Assembly: GCF_019049325.1 (NCBI RefSeq) | Contig: NZ_JAGMUO010000061.1 | Span: forward strand, 1-64,000 | Reading direction: 5' to 3' | From: Streptomyces sp. AC512_CC834 | Lineage (GTDB): Bacteria; Actinomycetota; Actinomycetes; Streptomycetales; Streptomycetaceae | Length of the DNA: 64,000 bases | Shown here: piece by piece, positions 36,957-45,629 of the stretch | Layout of the letters: every line of letters starts with the position of its first letter | Numbering within the stretch: the first letter of the stretch is position 1 | Notes under the pieces: generated by a model | Seen by the model: only the letters and a program-made list of their open reading frames with translations | Database searches by the model: none | What the model was told of the DNA's origin: nothing | Program-made: the position numbers and the translations under genes

Positions 36957-37694
36957 ATGACGACGCGGCGTAACCTGTGCGCAGCAGGGAGCACGGACAC
37001 CGATGCCGCACGGCTGGAGCACCTCTGGCGGCAGCTGACGGAGACCGCCAACCACACGGCGTACGCCGCGCTGGAGATCAGGGAACGGCTGCGCCACCTG
37101 CGCGACCACCTGGAGCGCGCGGCCTCGCTGTCCCTGGCGGCGTGGCAGGGCCTCGGCTCCGCCGAGCATGCCGCGGCCACCCTGAGCCACTTCGCCGAGC
37201 TGTGCCACCACGCCGGCCACCTCCTGGGCGCGGTCCGGCTGTACGCGAAGGCCGTCACCGCTTACGAGGAACTGGAGCGGCCGAAAGACCTGGCACGCAC
37301 CCTGGTCAACCTGTCCGCGGCCTACACGGCGCTCGGCGAACACGTCCCGGCCGTAGAGGCGTTGAAGCGCGCTCCTGGTCTCTTCGTCGGCGAGGGGGAC
37401 CGGTCGGCCGAGTCCCAGGCCCGCGCCCTGCTCGCCCACGGGCTGCTGACCCTCGGCCGGGAGCCGGAGGCGATCGACGCCGCCACCCGGGCGGAGGAAG
37501 CGGCGGCGGCCGCGGACGACGACGCCGGTCGAGCGTCCGCCGCGCTGGCCCTCGCACTGGCCCTCGGCCGCTCCGGGCGGCGCGGCCACGCGGAACGCGC
37601 GGCACAGCGGGCCCTGCAGGCCGCCAGGCGTACCAGGAGACCGGACCTGTACCACTCCATACGCAACAGACTCCGCAGCGAGGATCTGGTGTAG
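36957..37694 (+). CDS. TPR-repeat protein
   Basis: The chain is 245 residues long. ATG 36957 (MTTRRNLCAAG) was taken because the open frame to 36879 has no ribosome site. From about 40 the chain is almost all helical repeats with the TPR pattern (GAVRLYAKAVTAYEELERP, DLARTLVNLSAAYTALGE, SAESQARALLAHGLLTLGRE, EAIDAATRAEEA). No DNA-binding domain is attached, so it is either a stand-alone scaffold or a remnant of a larger regulator. Confidence 0.6.
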   Translation: MTTRRNLCAAGSTDTDAARLEHLWRQLTETANHTAYAALEIRERLRHLRDHLERAASLSLAAWQGLGSAEHAAATLSHFAELCHHAGHLLGAVRLYAKAVTAYEELERPKDLARTLVNLSAAYTALGEHVPAVEALKRAPGLFVGEGDRSAESQARALLAHGLLTLGREPEAIDAATRAEEAAAAADDDAGRASAALALALALGRSGRRGHAERAAQRALQAARRTRRPDLYHSIRNRLRSEDLV

Positions 37695-38163
37695 CGCCCG
37701 CAGGGTCACCGACACGCGCAGGTGCGGGCTGCCGACCGCCGGATGCCCGGGGCCGATCCGAGGACGGACAGAGCGTCGACCACCGGGTGGCGACCGCGCC
37801 CAGGGCGCCGAGGCCCCCGAGGAGGCCGCCGGTGTCGATCACCGTGAAGCCGGTGCGCAGCGGCTGCGGAGTGCTGTCGTAGCTGTCGTAGACCGGCTAC
37901 CCGGGCGGGTTCGGCCCCTCGGACAGCGGCCGGACAACCACTCTGGGCCTGGGAGGCCGGCGTGCGGATTCCCCAATGGAGTCGTTTACGGGGTGGAGGG
38001 GTCACATCGGGCTTCGTGCACTTCTGGAGCGGTGCGGCCGGCACCGACCTCATCGGCCGCTCGAAGACCGCCTTCGGCTGGACGGACGCGTACGAGGCAC
38101 AGTTGCGCCAGGCCCGGGCGGACTACCCCGGCCTGCCCTACCGCGCCGCCTGACCCGGCCTGA

Positions 38164-38200
38164 CCGGAGGGGGAGCCGGAGCCACCGGCGCCCCCTCCGG
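38164..38200. terminator. terminator hairpin 1
   Basis: 16-bp stem with one mismatch (38164-38179 with 38185-38200) and a five-base loop, starting ten bases behind a stop codon at 38151-38153. Confidence 0.75.
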
Positions 38201-38252
38201 CACACCCCACCCGGCACGGTAGTGCCTGCCCTACCGTGCCGAGTGGGGTGTG
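38201..38252. terminator. terminator hairpin 2, abutting hairpin 1
   Basis: 21-bp stem with one mismatch (38201-38221 with 38232-38252) and a ten-base loop. It begins on the base after hairpin 1 ends and lies 74 bases before the serine hydrolase start. Confidence 0.75.
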
Positions 38253-38326
38253 CGGGATCGAAGCGTGGTGGGCTTCCGGGGGAGGCTGACGCATGTCAGC
38301 AGGAGCGTCCAGCAGGGAGTTTCCCC

Positions 38327-39499
38327 GTGTCTCAGCATCGTGCCTCCAGGCCCCGATTCCGTCGCCGGTCGGCCATCGCGGTTTCCGCGCTCGCGGTCCT
38401 CGGCGGGGTCGTGGCGGTGGGCCTGCCCTCGGCGAGCGCCGACCAGCCCGCCGCAAGGCCGAACGCGAAGGTTCAGCGGAGTCTGGACGACCTGGTACGC
38501 GACAACGGCTTCCCCGCCGCTCTCGCCTCGGTGCGCGACGAGAAGGGGCACACCCGCAACTACACCGCCGGCGTGGGTGACCGGGCGAAGAAGAGGTCCA
38601 AGGTCCCGGTCGACGGACAGATCCGGATCGCCAGTACCACCAAGCTGTACACGTCCACCGTGGTCCTTCAGCTGGTGGGCGAGGGCAGGATCGGCCTGGA
38701 CACGACGGTGGAGACCTACCTGCCGGGCCTGGTGCGCGGTGACGGCATCGACGGCCGGAACATCACCGTGCGCCAGCTCCTCCAGCACACCAGTGGGCTG
38801 CCCAACTACACGGAGACCATGCCGAAGCTGTCCGAGTGGCAGCACACCTTCGTCGACGACTACGACCTGCTCGACATGGCCTTCAAGGCGAAGGCGTCGT
38901 TCCCTCCGGGCAAGGGCTGGGAGTACAGCAACACCAACTACACCCTCGCGGGCCTCATCGTGCAGAAGGTCACCGGCCGCCCCATCGGCGAGGAGATCAC
39001 CGACCGGATCATCGAGCCCCTCCGTCTGCGCCACACCTACTGGCCCGGCGAGGGCGAGCAGACCATCCGGGAACGCCACCCGCACGGCTACGGGTTCGAC
39101 ACGCCCGGCGGCCCGCTCTTCGACGCCACCGAGCTGGACCCCTCCTGGGGCGGAGCGGCCGGGCAGCTCATCGCCCGGCCCAGCGACGTCAACCGCTTCC
39201 TGACCGCGCTGATGGACGGCAAGCTCCTCAAGCCCGCCCAGCTCGAGGAGATGCGAACCACGGTCGAGACCAAGGGCCTGCACGACGGCTGGCGTTACGG
39301 CCTCGGCATCGTCGAGATGTCACTGAGCTGCGGCGGTGTCGCCTGGGGCCACGGCGGCGACTTCGACGGCTACGAGAACCGCAACGGAGTCACCGACGAG
39401 GGCCGGTCGGCCACCGTCGCCGTCACCGCCCTGCCCTCCACCCTCGAGGCCGCCGAAGCCGTCAACTCCGCCCTCGACACCGCCCTGTGCACGCGCTGA
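38327..39499 (+). CDS. secreted serine hydrolase (beta-lactamase/DD-peptidase fold), copy 1
   Basis: The protein has 390 residues. GTG 38327 has AGGGAG upstream and opens a signal peptide (RFRRRSAIAVSALAVLGGVVA, cut near ASA). Class C/D-Ala-D-Ala-carboxypeptidase motifs are Ser103-Thr-Thr-Lys106, the Tyr in YSNTNYT and the HGG triad in WGHGGDFDG. RQLLQHTSGLPNY is typical of the family. It may be an esterase, a D-aminopeptidase or a DD-carboxypeptidase outside the cell. A close homologue follows 47 bases downstream. Confidence 0.92.
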   Translation: MSQHRASRPRFRRRSAIAVSALAVLGGVVAVGLPSASADQPAARPNAKVQRSLDDLVRDNGFPAALASVRDEKGHTRNYTAGVGDRAKKRSKVPVDGQIRIASTTKLYTSTVVLQLVGEGRIGLDTTVETYLPGLVRGDGIDGRNITVRQLLQHTSGLPNYTETMPKLSEWQHTFVDDYDLLDMAFKAKASFPPGKGWEYSNTNYTLAGLIVQKVTGRPIGEEITDRIIEPLRLRHTYWPGEGEQTIRERHPHGYGFDTPGGPLFDATELDPSWGGAAGQLIARPSDVNRFLTALMDGKLLKPAQLEEMRTTVETKGLHDGWRYGLGIVEMSLSCGGVAWGHGGDFDGYENRNGVTDEGRSATVAVTALPSTLEAAEAVNSALDTALCTR

Positions 39500-39546
39500 C
39501 CCGACCCCGCTCACCGAACGCTTCCGCTTCCCGCAAGGAGACACCC

Positions 39547-40737
39547 ATGTCCAACCGACGTCACACGCTGATCGCCCTGAGCGGGGTCGCCGCGGCACTC
39601 GCTTTGTCCGTGCCCGCAGCCAACGCACTGACCAGCGACGCGACCGCCACCCCCGCCGCGCACAGCCAGGACGCGTTCAAGGGCCGGACCGACGCCGCCG
39701 TCCGCAAGAGCCTGCGGTCACTGGTGAAGGAGGACGGCTTCCCCGGCGCGCTCGCTTCCCTGAGCGACCCCGGCGGCCGCGCCCGCAACTACACCGCCGG
39801 AGTCGGCAACCTCAAGACCAGGTCCAAGGTCCCCACCGACGGCCAGGTCCGCATCGCCAGCAACACCAAGATGTTCACCGCGACCGTCGTCCTCCAGCTG
39901 GTGGGCGAGGGCAGGATCGACCTCGACGCGCCGATCGAGACGTACCTGCCGGGCCTGGTCCGCGGCGACGGCATCGACGGACACGACATCACCGTGCGCC
40001 AGCTGCTCCAGCACACCAGCGGACTGCCCGACTACGACGAAGAGGTCGTCAAGGACTACCTGACCAAGCAGCAGCACCGCTACTTCGAACCCCACGAGCT
40101 CATCGAGTTCGGCCTCAACAAGAAGGCCCTGTTCGCCCCCGGCACCGGCTGGAGCTACAGCAACACCAACTACATCCTCGCCGGTCTCCTCGTCCAGAAG
40201 GTCACCGGCCGCCCCGTCGGCGAGGAGATCACCCACCGGATCATCAAGCCTCTCGGCCTGCGCCACACCTACTGGCCCGGCGTCGGCGACCAGACCATCA
40301 AGGGACGCCACCCCCACGGCTACTTCGCCACCGCCCCCAACACCCCCTACACCGACGTCACCGAGCAGGACCCCTCCGCCGGCTGGGCCGCGGGAGGACT
40401 CATCGCCACCCCCAGCGACCTCAACCGCTTCCTCACCGCGCTCCTCGACGGCAAGCTCCTCGAGCCGGAACAGCTCAAGGAGATGCAGACCACCGTCGAC
40501 GCCCCCGACTTCGACACCGTCGGTGACGCCCACTACGGCCTCGGCATCGCCACCGTCAAGCTCAGCTGCGGCGGCTACGCCTGGACCCACGGCGGCAACG
40601 CCCCGGGCTACACCACCCGCAACGCCGTGACCAAGGACGGCCGGGCGGCCACCATCGCCGTCACCGCGCTGCCCACCACCCTCCCCGCCGCGCAGCACAT
40701 CGAGGCCGCCCTCGACACCGCCCTCTGCACCCGCTGA
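39547..40737 (+). CDS. secreted serine hydrolase, copy 2
   Basis: The protein has 396 residues from ATG 39547 with AAGGAGA. The signal peptide is RRHTLIALSGVAAALALS. The same motifs as in copy 1 recur in the same order (Ser105-Asn-Thr-Lys108, YSNTNY, THGGN), and most of the chain is near-identical, including VRQLLQHTSGLP, the VTGRP.GEEIT segment and the last residues ALDTALCTR. The differences concentrate around the loop after the HTSGLP motif (YDEEVVKDYLTKQQHRYFEP), so the two enzymes may differ in substrate. Tandem duplication is clear, and a terminator follows. Confidence 0.92.
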   Translation: MSNRRHTLIALSGVAAALALSVPAANALTSDATATPAAHSQDAFKGRTDAAVRKSLRSLVKEDGFPGALASLSDPGGRARNYTAGVGNLKTRSKVPTDGQVRIASNTKMFTATVVLQLVGEGRIDLDAPIETYLPGLVRGDGIDGHDITVRQLLQHTSGLPDYDEEVVKDYLTKQQHRYFEPHELIEFGLNKKALFAPGTGWSYSNTNYILAGLLVQKVTGRPVGEEITHRIIKPLGLRHTYWPGVGDQTIKGRHPHGYFATAPNTPYTDVTEQDPSAGWAAGGLIATPSDLNRFLTALLDGKLLEPEQLKEMQTTVDAPDFDTVGDAHYGLGIATVKLSCGGYAWTHGGNAPGYTTRNAVTKDGRAATIAVTALPTTLPAAQHIEAALDTALCTR

Positions 40738-40759
40738 CCCGGCCCCGCGACGGCACGGA

Positions 40760-40808
40760 CCCCACCCCGCGACGGACCACTGTGACAAGTGCCGGACGCG
40801 GGGTGGGG
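40760..40808. terminator. terminator between convergent genes
   Basis: Perfect 12-bp inverted repeat (40760-40771 with 40797-40808) with a 25-base loop, behind serine hydrolase copy 2 and the DJ-1 gene. Confidence 0.65.
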
Positions 40809-40837
40809 CAAGCCCGGCTCCAGCGGGCAGGCGGGGT

Positions 40838-41446
40838 CTACTCCGAGGCGCCGGATTCGGAATCCCACGGATACTCCAGTACGTGAGCCACTTCCCGGGC
40901 CCTCGCGGTTCCCTCGACGCGCTCGACGAGGTGAAGCGACATGTCGATACCGGCGGACACGCCGGCGCTGGTCACGATGTGCCCGGCATCGACCCACCGC
41001 TGCCCGGTGCGCACCTCGACGTCGGGGAACTGGGCGAGGTCGTCGAGGACGCTCCAGTGACTGGTGGCGGGCAGCCCGGCGAGGAGCCCGGCCGCCCCGA
41101 GGACCAGGGCACCGTTGCAGACGGACGCCAGGAGCGTGCCCGTGTCCGCGAAGGACCGCATCCGTGCCAGATGTGCCTGGTCGTGCCGGAGGTGGTCGAT
41201 CCCGGAACCACCGGGATGGATGAGGAGATCCGGCCTCGGGTCGTCGTCGACACCGCCGTCGGGCGTGACGGCCAGTCCCAGGCTGCACCGCACGGGCTTC
41301 CCGTCGAGGCTCGCGGTGCGGACGACCACCTCACGGTCGGTCAGCTCCTGCCAGAAGCGGAGGGTCTCCCATGGACCGAAGGCGTCCAGCTCCTCGACGC
41401 CTTCGAACAACAGCACGGTGACTCGATACGGAACGGTGTCGGACAT
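40838..41446 (-). CDS. DJ-1/PfpI-family protein
   Basis: The product has 202 residues. It has VTVLLFEGVEELDAFGPWE (the conserved Glu), DLLIHPGGSGID and the nucleophile Cys110 in SVCNGALVLG, followed by LAGLPATSHWSVLDDL and GHIVTSAGVSAGIDMSLHLV. This matches the isonitrile-hydratase/GATase1-like branch (about 200-230 residues) rather than chaperone DJ-1. It is transcribed alone. A broken relative lies at 44929. Confidence 0.9.
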   Translation of the reverse strand: MSDTVPYRVTVLLFEGVEELDAFGPWETLRFWQELTDREVVVRTASLDGKPVRCSLGLAVTPDGGVDDDPRPDLLIHPGGSGIDHLRHDQAHLARMRSFADTGTLLASVCNGALVLGAAGLLAGLPATSHWSVLDDLAQFPDVEVRTGQRWVDAGHIVTSAGVSAGIDMSLHLVERVEGTARAREVAHVLEYPWDSESGASE

Positions 41447-41664
41447 GGCTGGTCGGCCTCTCTGGGAAACATGCGCGGGATGGCGAACAAGTTAGCGTGC
41501 CGCTTGGCTGTCGGCGTGGTATCGGCCTGGTGACGATGACGACATCGACGAGAACGCGAAGCCCGGGAACTGGTGGCCCTCCCGCCGCGACTACTGCACC
41601 GAAACCACTCGGCCCAAAGCCACTCGGCCCATGAGTGAGTGCGGCGCGCACCACAAGGAGTCCC

Positions 41665-42699
41665 ATGTCGATGAACCGGCCGGCCGCGGCCACCCTGGCC
41701 GCGGCGCTCTGTCTGCTCACGGCGGCATGCGGCTCCTCGTCCGACGGCACGGCGAGCGGCGGCACCACCGAGGCCGCCGGATCGACGTCCGGCTACCCGG
41801 TCACCCTCGACAACTGCGGCCGGAAGCTGACCTTCGACAAGGCCCCCGAGCGGGTCGTCGTGATGAACGGCGCGTCCGTCGCCGAGGTCTCCACGCTGCT
41901 CGCCCTCGGTCTCGAGGACAGGATCGTCGCCAACCAGCAGAGTTACGGCAGGTCCGAGGTGCCCGGCCGGGCCGCCGCCATCAAGGAGCTGCCCACCGGC
42001 GGCATCACGCTCAACGGGGCCGGTGACATCCCCCGCGAGGCCATGCTCGGCCTGCGTCCCGACCTCGTCCTGTCCGTCACCTCGTACGGCTTCGAACAGA
42101 AGAACGGCTTCGCCACCCGCGAGCAGCTCCAGCAGGTGGGCGCCAACAGCTACATCTCCCCGCAGGGCTGCGACGACGACCCCTCGAAGATGACCGTCGC
42201 CGACAGCTACCAACTGCTGCGCGACATGGGGAAGATCTTCCACGTCGGCGACCGGGCCGAGAAACTGATCGCCGAGTCCGAGAAGAACATCGCCGCGGTC
42301 ACCGGGAAGGCCGAGACGGACAAGCCCCCGAAGGTCATGGTGCTCTTCGCCAGCCCGTCGGGCAAAACCGACTTCAGTCTGGTCTTCGCCCAGGGCATCG
42401 TCAACGACATCCTCGCCAGGGCCGGCGGCGCCAACGCCTTCGAGGACACCGCCGAGACGCTCTTCGCCAACGTGAGCAAGGAGAAGGCGGCCACCACCGA
42501 CGTCGACGCCCTCGTCGTGATCGACGCCGGCGGCACCGACGCGTCGGCGTACGCCAAGAAACTGCTCAAGGAGTTCCCCCAGTGGCCGGCCGCCAAGAAC
42601 AACACGTACGTGACACTGTCCGACTCGATGTACCTCGGCCCCAGCAACGACCTGGCCGTGAAGAAGATCGCCGAGGTGCTGCGTCCGGCCGCCGGCTGA
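41665..42699 (+). CDS. metallophore/siderophore ABC substrate-binding lipoprotein
   Basis: The protein has 344 residues; ATG 41665 follows AAGGAG. The signal peptide ends in lipobox TAAC (Cys22). The body is the two-lobed FepB/FhuD-like fold with a single long linking helix: TFDKAPERVVVMNGASVAEVSTLLALG, GDIPREAMLGLRPDLVLS, and a second lobe ending SMYLGPSNDLAVKKIAEVL. It heads the importer operon 41665-44507. No iron-box-like repeat is visible upstream, so the metal is open. Confidence 0.9.
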   Translation: MSMNRPAAATLAAALCLLTAACGSSSDGTASGGTTEAAGSTSGYPVTLDNCGRKLTFDKAPERVVVMNGASVAEVSTLLALGLEDRIVANQQSYGRSEVPGRAAAIKELPTGGITLNGAGDIPREAMLGLRPDLVLSVTSYGFEQKNGFATREQLQQVGANSYISPQGCDDDPSKMTVADSYQLLRDMGKIFHVGDRAEKLIAESEKNIAAVTGKAETDKPPKVMVLFASPSGKTDFSLVFAQGIVNDILARAGGANAFEDTAETLFANVSKEKAATTDVDALVVIDAGGTDASAYAKKLLKEFPQWPAAKNNTYVTLSDSMYLGPSNDLAVKKIAEVLRPAAG

Positions 42700-43721
42700 G
42701 CCGGCTCACGCTGCCACTGGCGTTCACCCTCCTGCCCGTCGCCCTGGTCGCCACCATGATCGTGGCGATCGGCGTCGGCGCGGTCAACGTGCCGGCCGGC
42801 GAGGTGTGGGACATCGTCGTCCACCACGTCACGGGTGCCGGAGCGGCATCCCCGGACCCCGCGCTCGACCAGATCGTGTGGAACTTCCGCGCCCCGCGCG
42901 TGGTCCTGGCGGCACTGGCCGGCGCGGGCCTGTCCGTGTCCGGCGCCGTACTGCAGAGTGCCGTCTCCAACCCCCTGGCCGACCCCACCGTGCTGGGCTT
43001 CTCCTACGGCGCCACACTCGGCGCCGTCCTGGCCATCACCCTGGGCGGCTCGGTGGCCGCCGCCGGTATCGGCGTCTCGACGGCGGCCTTCGTGGGGGCG
43101 ATGGCCGCCGGCGCCCTGGTCTTCGCCCTCGGACAGCGGCGCGGACGCATGGCCCCGACCCGGCTGGTGCTGGCCGGCGTGGCCGTCGGCTATGTCTTCC
43201 TGTCGGCGACCAGCTTCGTACAGCTCCACGCCTCCCCGAACGAACTGCGTACGGTCCTGTTCTGGACGCTGGGCAGCGTCGCGGGCGCCCAGTGGGACCA
43301 ACTTCCCACGGTCGCCGTCGTGGTGATCGCCACGACCGTCCTGCTGACCCTGTTCGGCCGCCGGCTCAACGTCCTGCTGGCCGGCGACGAGTCCGCCACC
43401 GCGCTCGGCCTCGACGTCAACCGGCTCCGTCTCGTCCTGCTGGTGCTCAGCGCCCTGCTGACCGGCACGGTCATCGCGGTCGCCGGCGGCATCGGCTTCG
43501 TCGGCCTGATGATCCCGCACCTGGTCCGGCTGAGCACCGGCGCCGACCACCGCCGCCTGCTGCCCCTGACCGCCCTGCTGGGCGCGGTCTACCTGGTCCT
43601 CGTCGACCTCCTCTCCCGCACCCTCGACCGCCCCAACGAACTGCCCCTGGGCATCCTCACCGCACTCCTCGGCGCACCGTTCTTCCTCTGGCTGCTGCGC
43701 CGCAACAAGGCCATGGACTGA
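42582..43721 (+). CDS. FecCD-type ABC permease
   Basis: The open frame has 379 residues. Only GTG 42582 and ATG 42756 are standard starts. The first would overlap the binding-protein gene by 118 bases and give a non-family N-terminus; the second would cut the first membrane helix (RLTLPLAFTLLPVALVATM). A CTG at 42696 overlapping the upstream stop is a third option. The rest is intact: RAPRVVLAALAGAGLSVSGAVLQ, NPLADPTVLGFSYGA, GIGFVGLMIPHLVRL and the LLSRTLDRPNELPLGILTAL end. Ten helices and the FecCD signature fit metallophore import. Confidence 0.85.
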   Translation: MAGRQEQHVRDTVRLDVPRPQQRPGREEDRRGAASGRRLSRLTLPLAFTLLPVALVATMIVAIGVGAVNVPAGEVWDIVVHHVTGAGAASPDPALDQIVWNFRAPRVVLAALAGAGLSVSGAVLQSAVSNPLADPTVLGFSYGATLGAVLAITLGGSVAAAGIGVSTAAFVGAMAAGALVFALGQRRGRMAPTRLVLAGVAVGYVFLSATSFVQLHASPNELRTVLFWTLGSVAGAQWDQLPTVAVVVIATTVLLTLFGRRLNVLLAGDESATALGLDVNRLRLVLLVLSALLTGTVIAVAGGIGFVGLMIPHLVRLSTGADHRRLLPLTALLGAVYLVLVDLLSRTLDRPNELPLGILTALLGAPFFLWLLRRNKAMD

Positions 43722-43724
43722 CGC

Positions 43725-44507
43725 ATGCACCTCACTGTCGAACGGCTCCGTATCACCCTGGACGGCAACCCCATCCTGCGTGACGTGAGCCTCGGAGCCC
43801 GCACGGGCGACATCGTCGGACTCGTCGGGCCCAACGGCAGCGGCAAGTCGACCCTGCTGCGTACCGTCTACCGCTCGCTGCGCCCCGCGAGCGGCGTCGT
43901 GCGGGTCGGCGACGACGACGTGTGGACGCTGTCCGCCCGTGCCGCCGCCCGCCGTACCGCCGCGGTGCTCCAGGACTCCGGCGGCAACACCACCGGCCTG
44001 ACCGTCACCGAGATCGTCGCCCTGGGCCGCAGCCCGCACCACGGCCTGCTCGGACGCGACGGAGTCGAGGACCACCGGGCCGTCGAGGACGCCATCGACC
44101 ACTGCGGTGTACGGCCCTACGCGGCACACGACTATGCCTCCCTGTCCGGCGGGGAACGCCAACGTGTCCTGCTGGCACGGGCGCTGGCCCAGGGCCCGCG
44201 GCTGCTGGTCCTGGACGAACTCACCAACCACCTCGACATCCGGGCCCGCTTCGAGCTGCTCGACCTCATCCGCGCCACCGGGATCACCACACTGGCGGTC
44301 CTGCACGACCTCGACCTGGCCGCCCGGCTCTGCGACCACCTCGTCGTCCTGCACGAGGGGACGGTGGTGACCGCGGGAGAGGTCCTCCAGGTGCTGACCC
44401 CTCGGGTCCTCTGGGAGGTCTTCGGCGTCCGGGCGAGCACCGACCGGCACGACGACGGCGTCATCCGCATCACCTACGCCGCCCGGCCGCTTGCCCTGGA
44501 GGGGTGA
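43725..44507 (+). CDS. metallophore ABC ATP-binding protein (FecE type)
   Basis: The protein has 260 residues, starting three bases after the permease stop. It shows Walker A GPNGSGKST (35-43), the Q-loop in VLQDSGG, signature LSGGERQRVLLARALAQ and Walker B LLVLDELTNHLD. The usual LDEPTNHLD has Leu for Pro here, while the catalytic Glu is kept. The H-loop is LHDLD. It completes a standard binding-protein/permease/ATPase importer. Confidence 0.95.
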   Translation: MHLTVERLRITLDGNPILRDVSLGARTGDIVGLVGPNGSGKSTLLRTVYRSLRPASGVVRVGDDDVWTLSARAAARRTAAVLQDSGGNTTGLTVTEIVALGRSPHHGLLGRDGVEDHRAVEDAIDHCGVRPYAAHDYASLSGGERQRVLLARALAQGPRLLVLDELTNHLDIRARFELLDLIRATGITTLAVLHDLDLAARLCDHLVVLHEGTVVTAGEVLQVLTPRVLWEVFGVRASTDRHDDGVIRITYAARPLALEG

Positions 44508-44637
44508 CCCGCACGACAGCCGGGAACCACCCCCGGGTGCTTCACGACTCACTGAGGGACGGCCCCGGAAGAACACGGGAGCCGACGTACGCGTACAGAG
44601 GCGTACCCACGTCTCGGAGCACATCAGGAGTCGCACC

Positions 44638-44853
44638 ATGGCACGCAAGCAATACCTCGTCACCGGCATGAGCTGTGAGCACTGCGCCGCGAGCATCACC
44701 GAGGAGGTCTCCCAGGTGTCCGGAGTCACCGGGGTGGACGTCGACGTCGCCGCCGCAACGGTCGCGGTCGACGGCACCGGCCTGGACGACGCGCGCCTGT
44801 GTGCGGCGATCGTGGAGGCGGGGTACGAGGTCAGGGCACTGGTCCTGGCCTGA
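44638..44853 (+). CDS. copZ: heavy-metal-associated domain protein, CopZ-like copper chaperone
   Basis: The product has 71 residues from ATG 44638 with CAGGAG upstream. A single HMA fold with GMSCEHCAAS (Cys13 and Cys16) in the MxCxxC metal loop and a regular beta-alpha-beta-beta-alpha-beta pattern to EAGYEVRAL. Such proteins carry Cu(I) to a P-type ATPase or repressor; none is encoded in the window. It follows the metallophore importer by 130 bases. Confidence 0.93.
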   Translation: MARKQYLVTGMSCEHCAASITEEVSQVSGVTGVDVDVAAATVAVDGTGLDDARLCAAIVEAGYEVRALVLA

Positions 44854-44928
44854 CAGACGCCGAGTACGCGATCAGGGGGCGGGCCGATGGAATGCGGGAA
44901 GCTCCTGCCGCCGTCGTCCTGGTGGTCC

Positions 44929-45481
44929 CGAATCGGCCAGCCTCTGCGCGTTCAGATTCTCATGTACGACGGTGTGGAGGAGCAGGACTCCATCGGACTC
45001 CGAGGCGCTCCCGGGCACGCCGTGCAGGTGGGCGGTGACATCGAGACGACACTGGTGCGGCCGTCGGCGCCCGGCAAGGTGACGTGCTTCTTCCCCACCG
45101 GCGTCGGCGTTCTGAACGTGCCGGGCGGCGGCGATCGGCTGATCATGGATCAGGACGTCCTGCGCGACCTCCGACGGGCACAGGAGGCAGGTGTCGTCGT
45201 CGCCGGTGTCTGCACCGGAGTGATGGTGCTGTCGGCGGCGGGACCGACCAAGGGCCGTCCGTGCAGGACGCGCGCGGCGTCGACGACGTGAACCTGTGAC
45301 CGCGGGCGGCGTCACCAGCGGGATCGACCTGGCGCTCCGGTTGACCACCCGCGAGTGCGGGGCGTCCGCCGCCGGCGTGGAGTCCATCAGGGAGTACGAG
45401 CAGCGCGGTGTCGTATGGCGAGCGCCCGACCGCCGTCGCGCCGCCTCGAAGGCCGTGCCGGAGGCGGACACCGGGGCCTGA
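44929..45481 (+). pseudogene. DJ-1/PfpI-family gene with deletions
   Basis: Pieces of the family follow one another: QILMYDGVEEQDSIG, DIETTLVRPSAPG, VLNVPGGGDRLIMDQDVLRD, GVVVAGVCTGVMVLSAAG (nucleophile Cys). The frame then closes at about 45291. A second frame resumes at VTAGGVTSGIDLALRLTTRE to 45481. At least the segments after DSIG, after VGVLN and around the GLLxGRPxTTHH element are deleted, and the ends are in different frames. It is a relative of the intact gene at 40838 but from a different subgroup. Confidence 0.7.
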
Positions 45482-45629
45482 CGGTCCGGTTCGGCGGCGC
45501 AGCGTCCGTGGGACGGCCGGGCCCCGCGGCCGGTGCGGGCGCGGAAGCACGTCGCGGCGGGTGCCGGTCGCGACGTACCCGGGCACCTGGGTGTCCGGCT
45601 CCGCCAGGCGGGTGCCAGGATGAGCTGTC

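Larger units (their letters stand above)
37695..38326. other. gene-poor region with a terminated gene tail
   Basis: Mostly empty. A plus-strand frame ending at 38153 (FVHFWSGAAGTDLIGRSK, TDAYEAQLRQARADYPGLPY) looks like the C-terminal end of an unidentified protein, and two strong hairpins follow it directly. No start or upstream body of that gene can be found, so it is probably a relic. Confidence 0.4.

Noticed and set aside
41447..41664. Iron-box (DmdR-type) search before the metallophore operon
   Set aside because: No TTAGGTTAGGCTAACCTAA-like repeat could be seen, so iron control is not claimed.
42207..44777. 856-codon minus-strand frame across the metallophore importer
   Set aside because: Antisense shadow of three well-identified genes.
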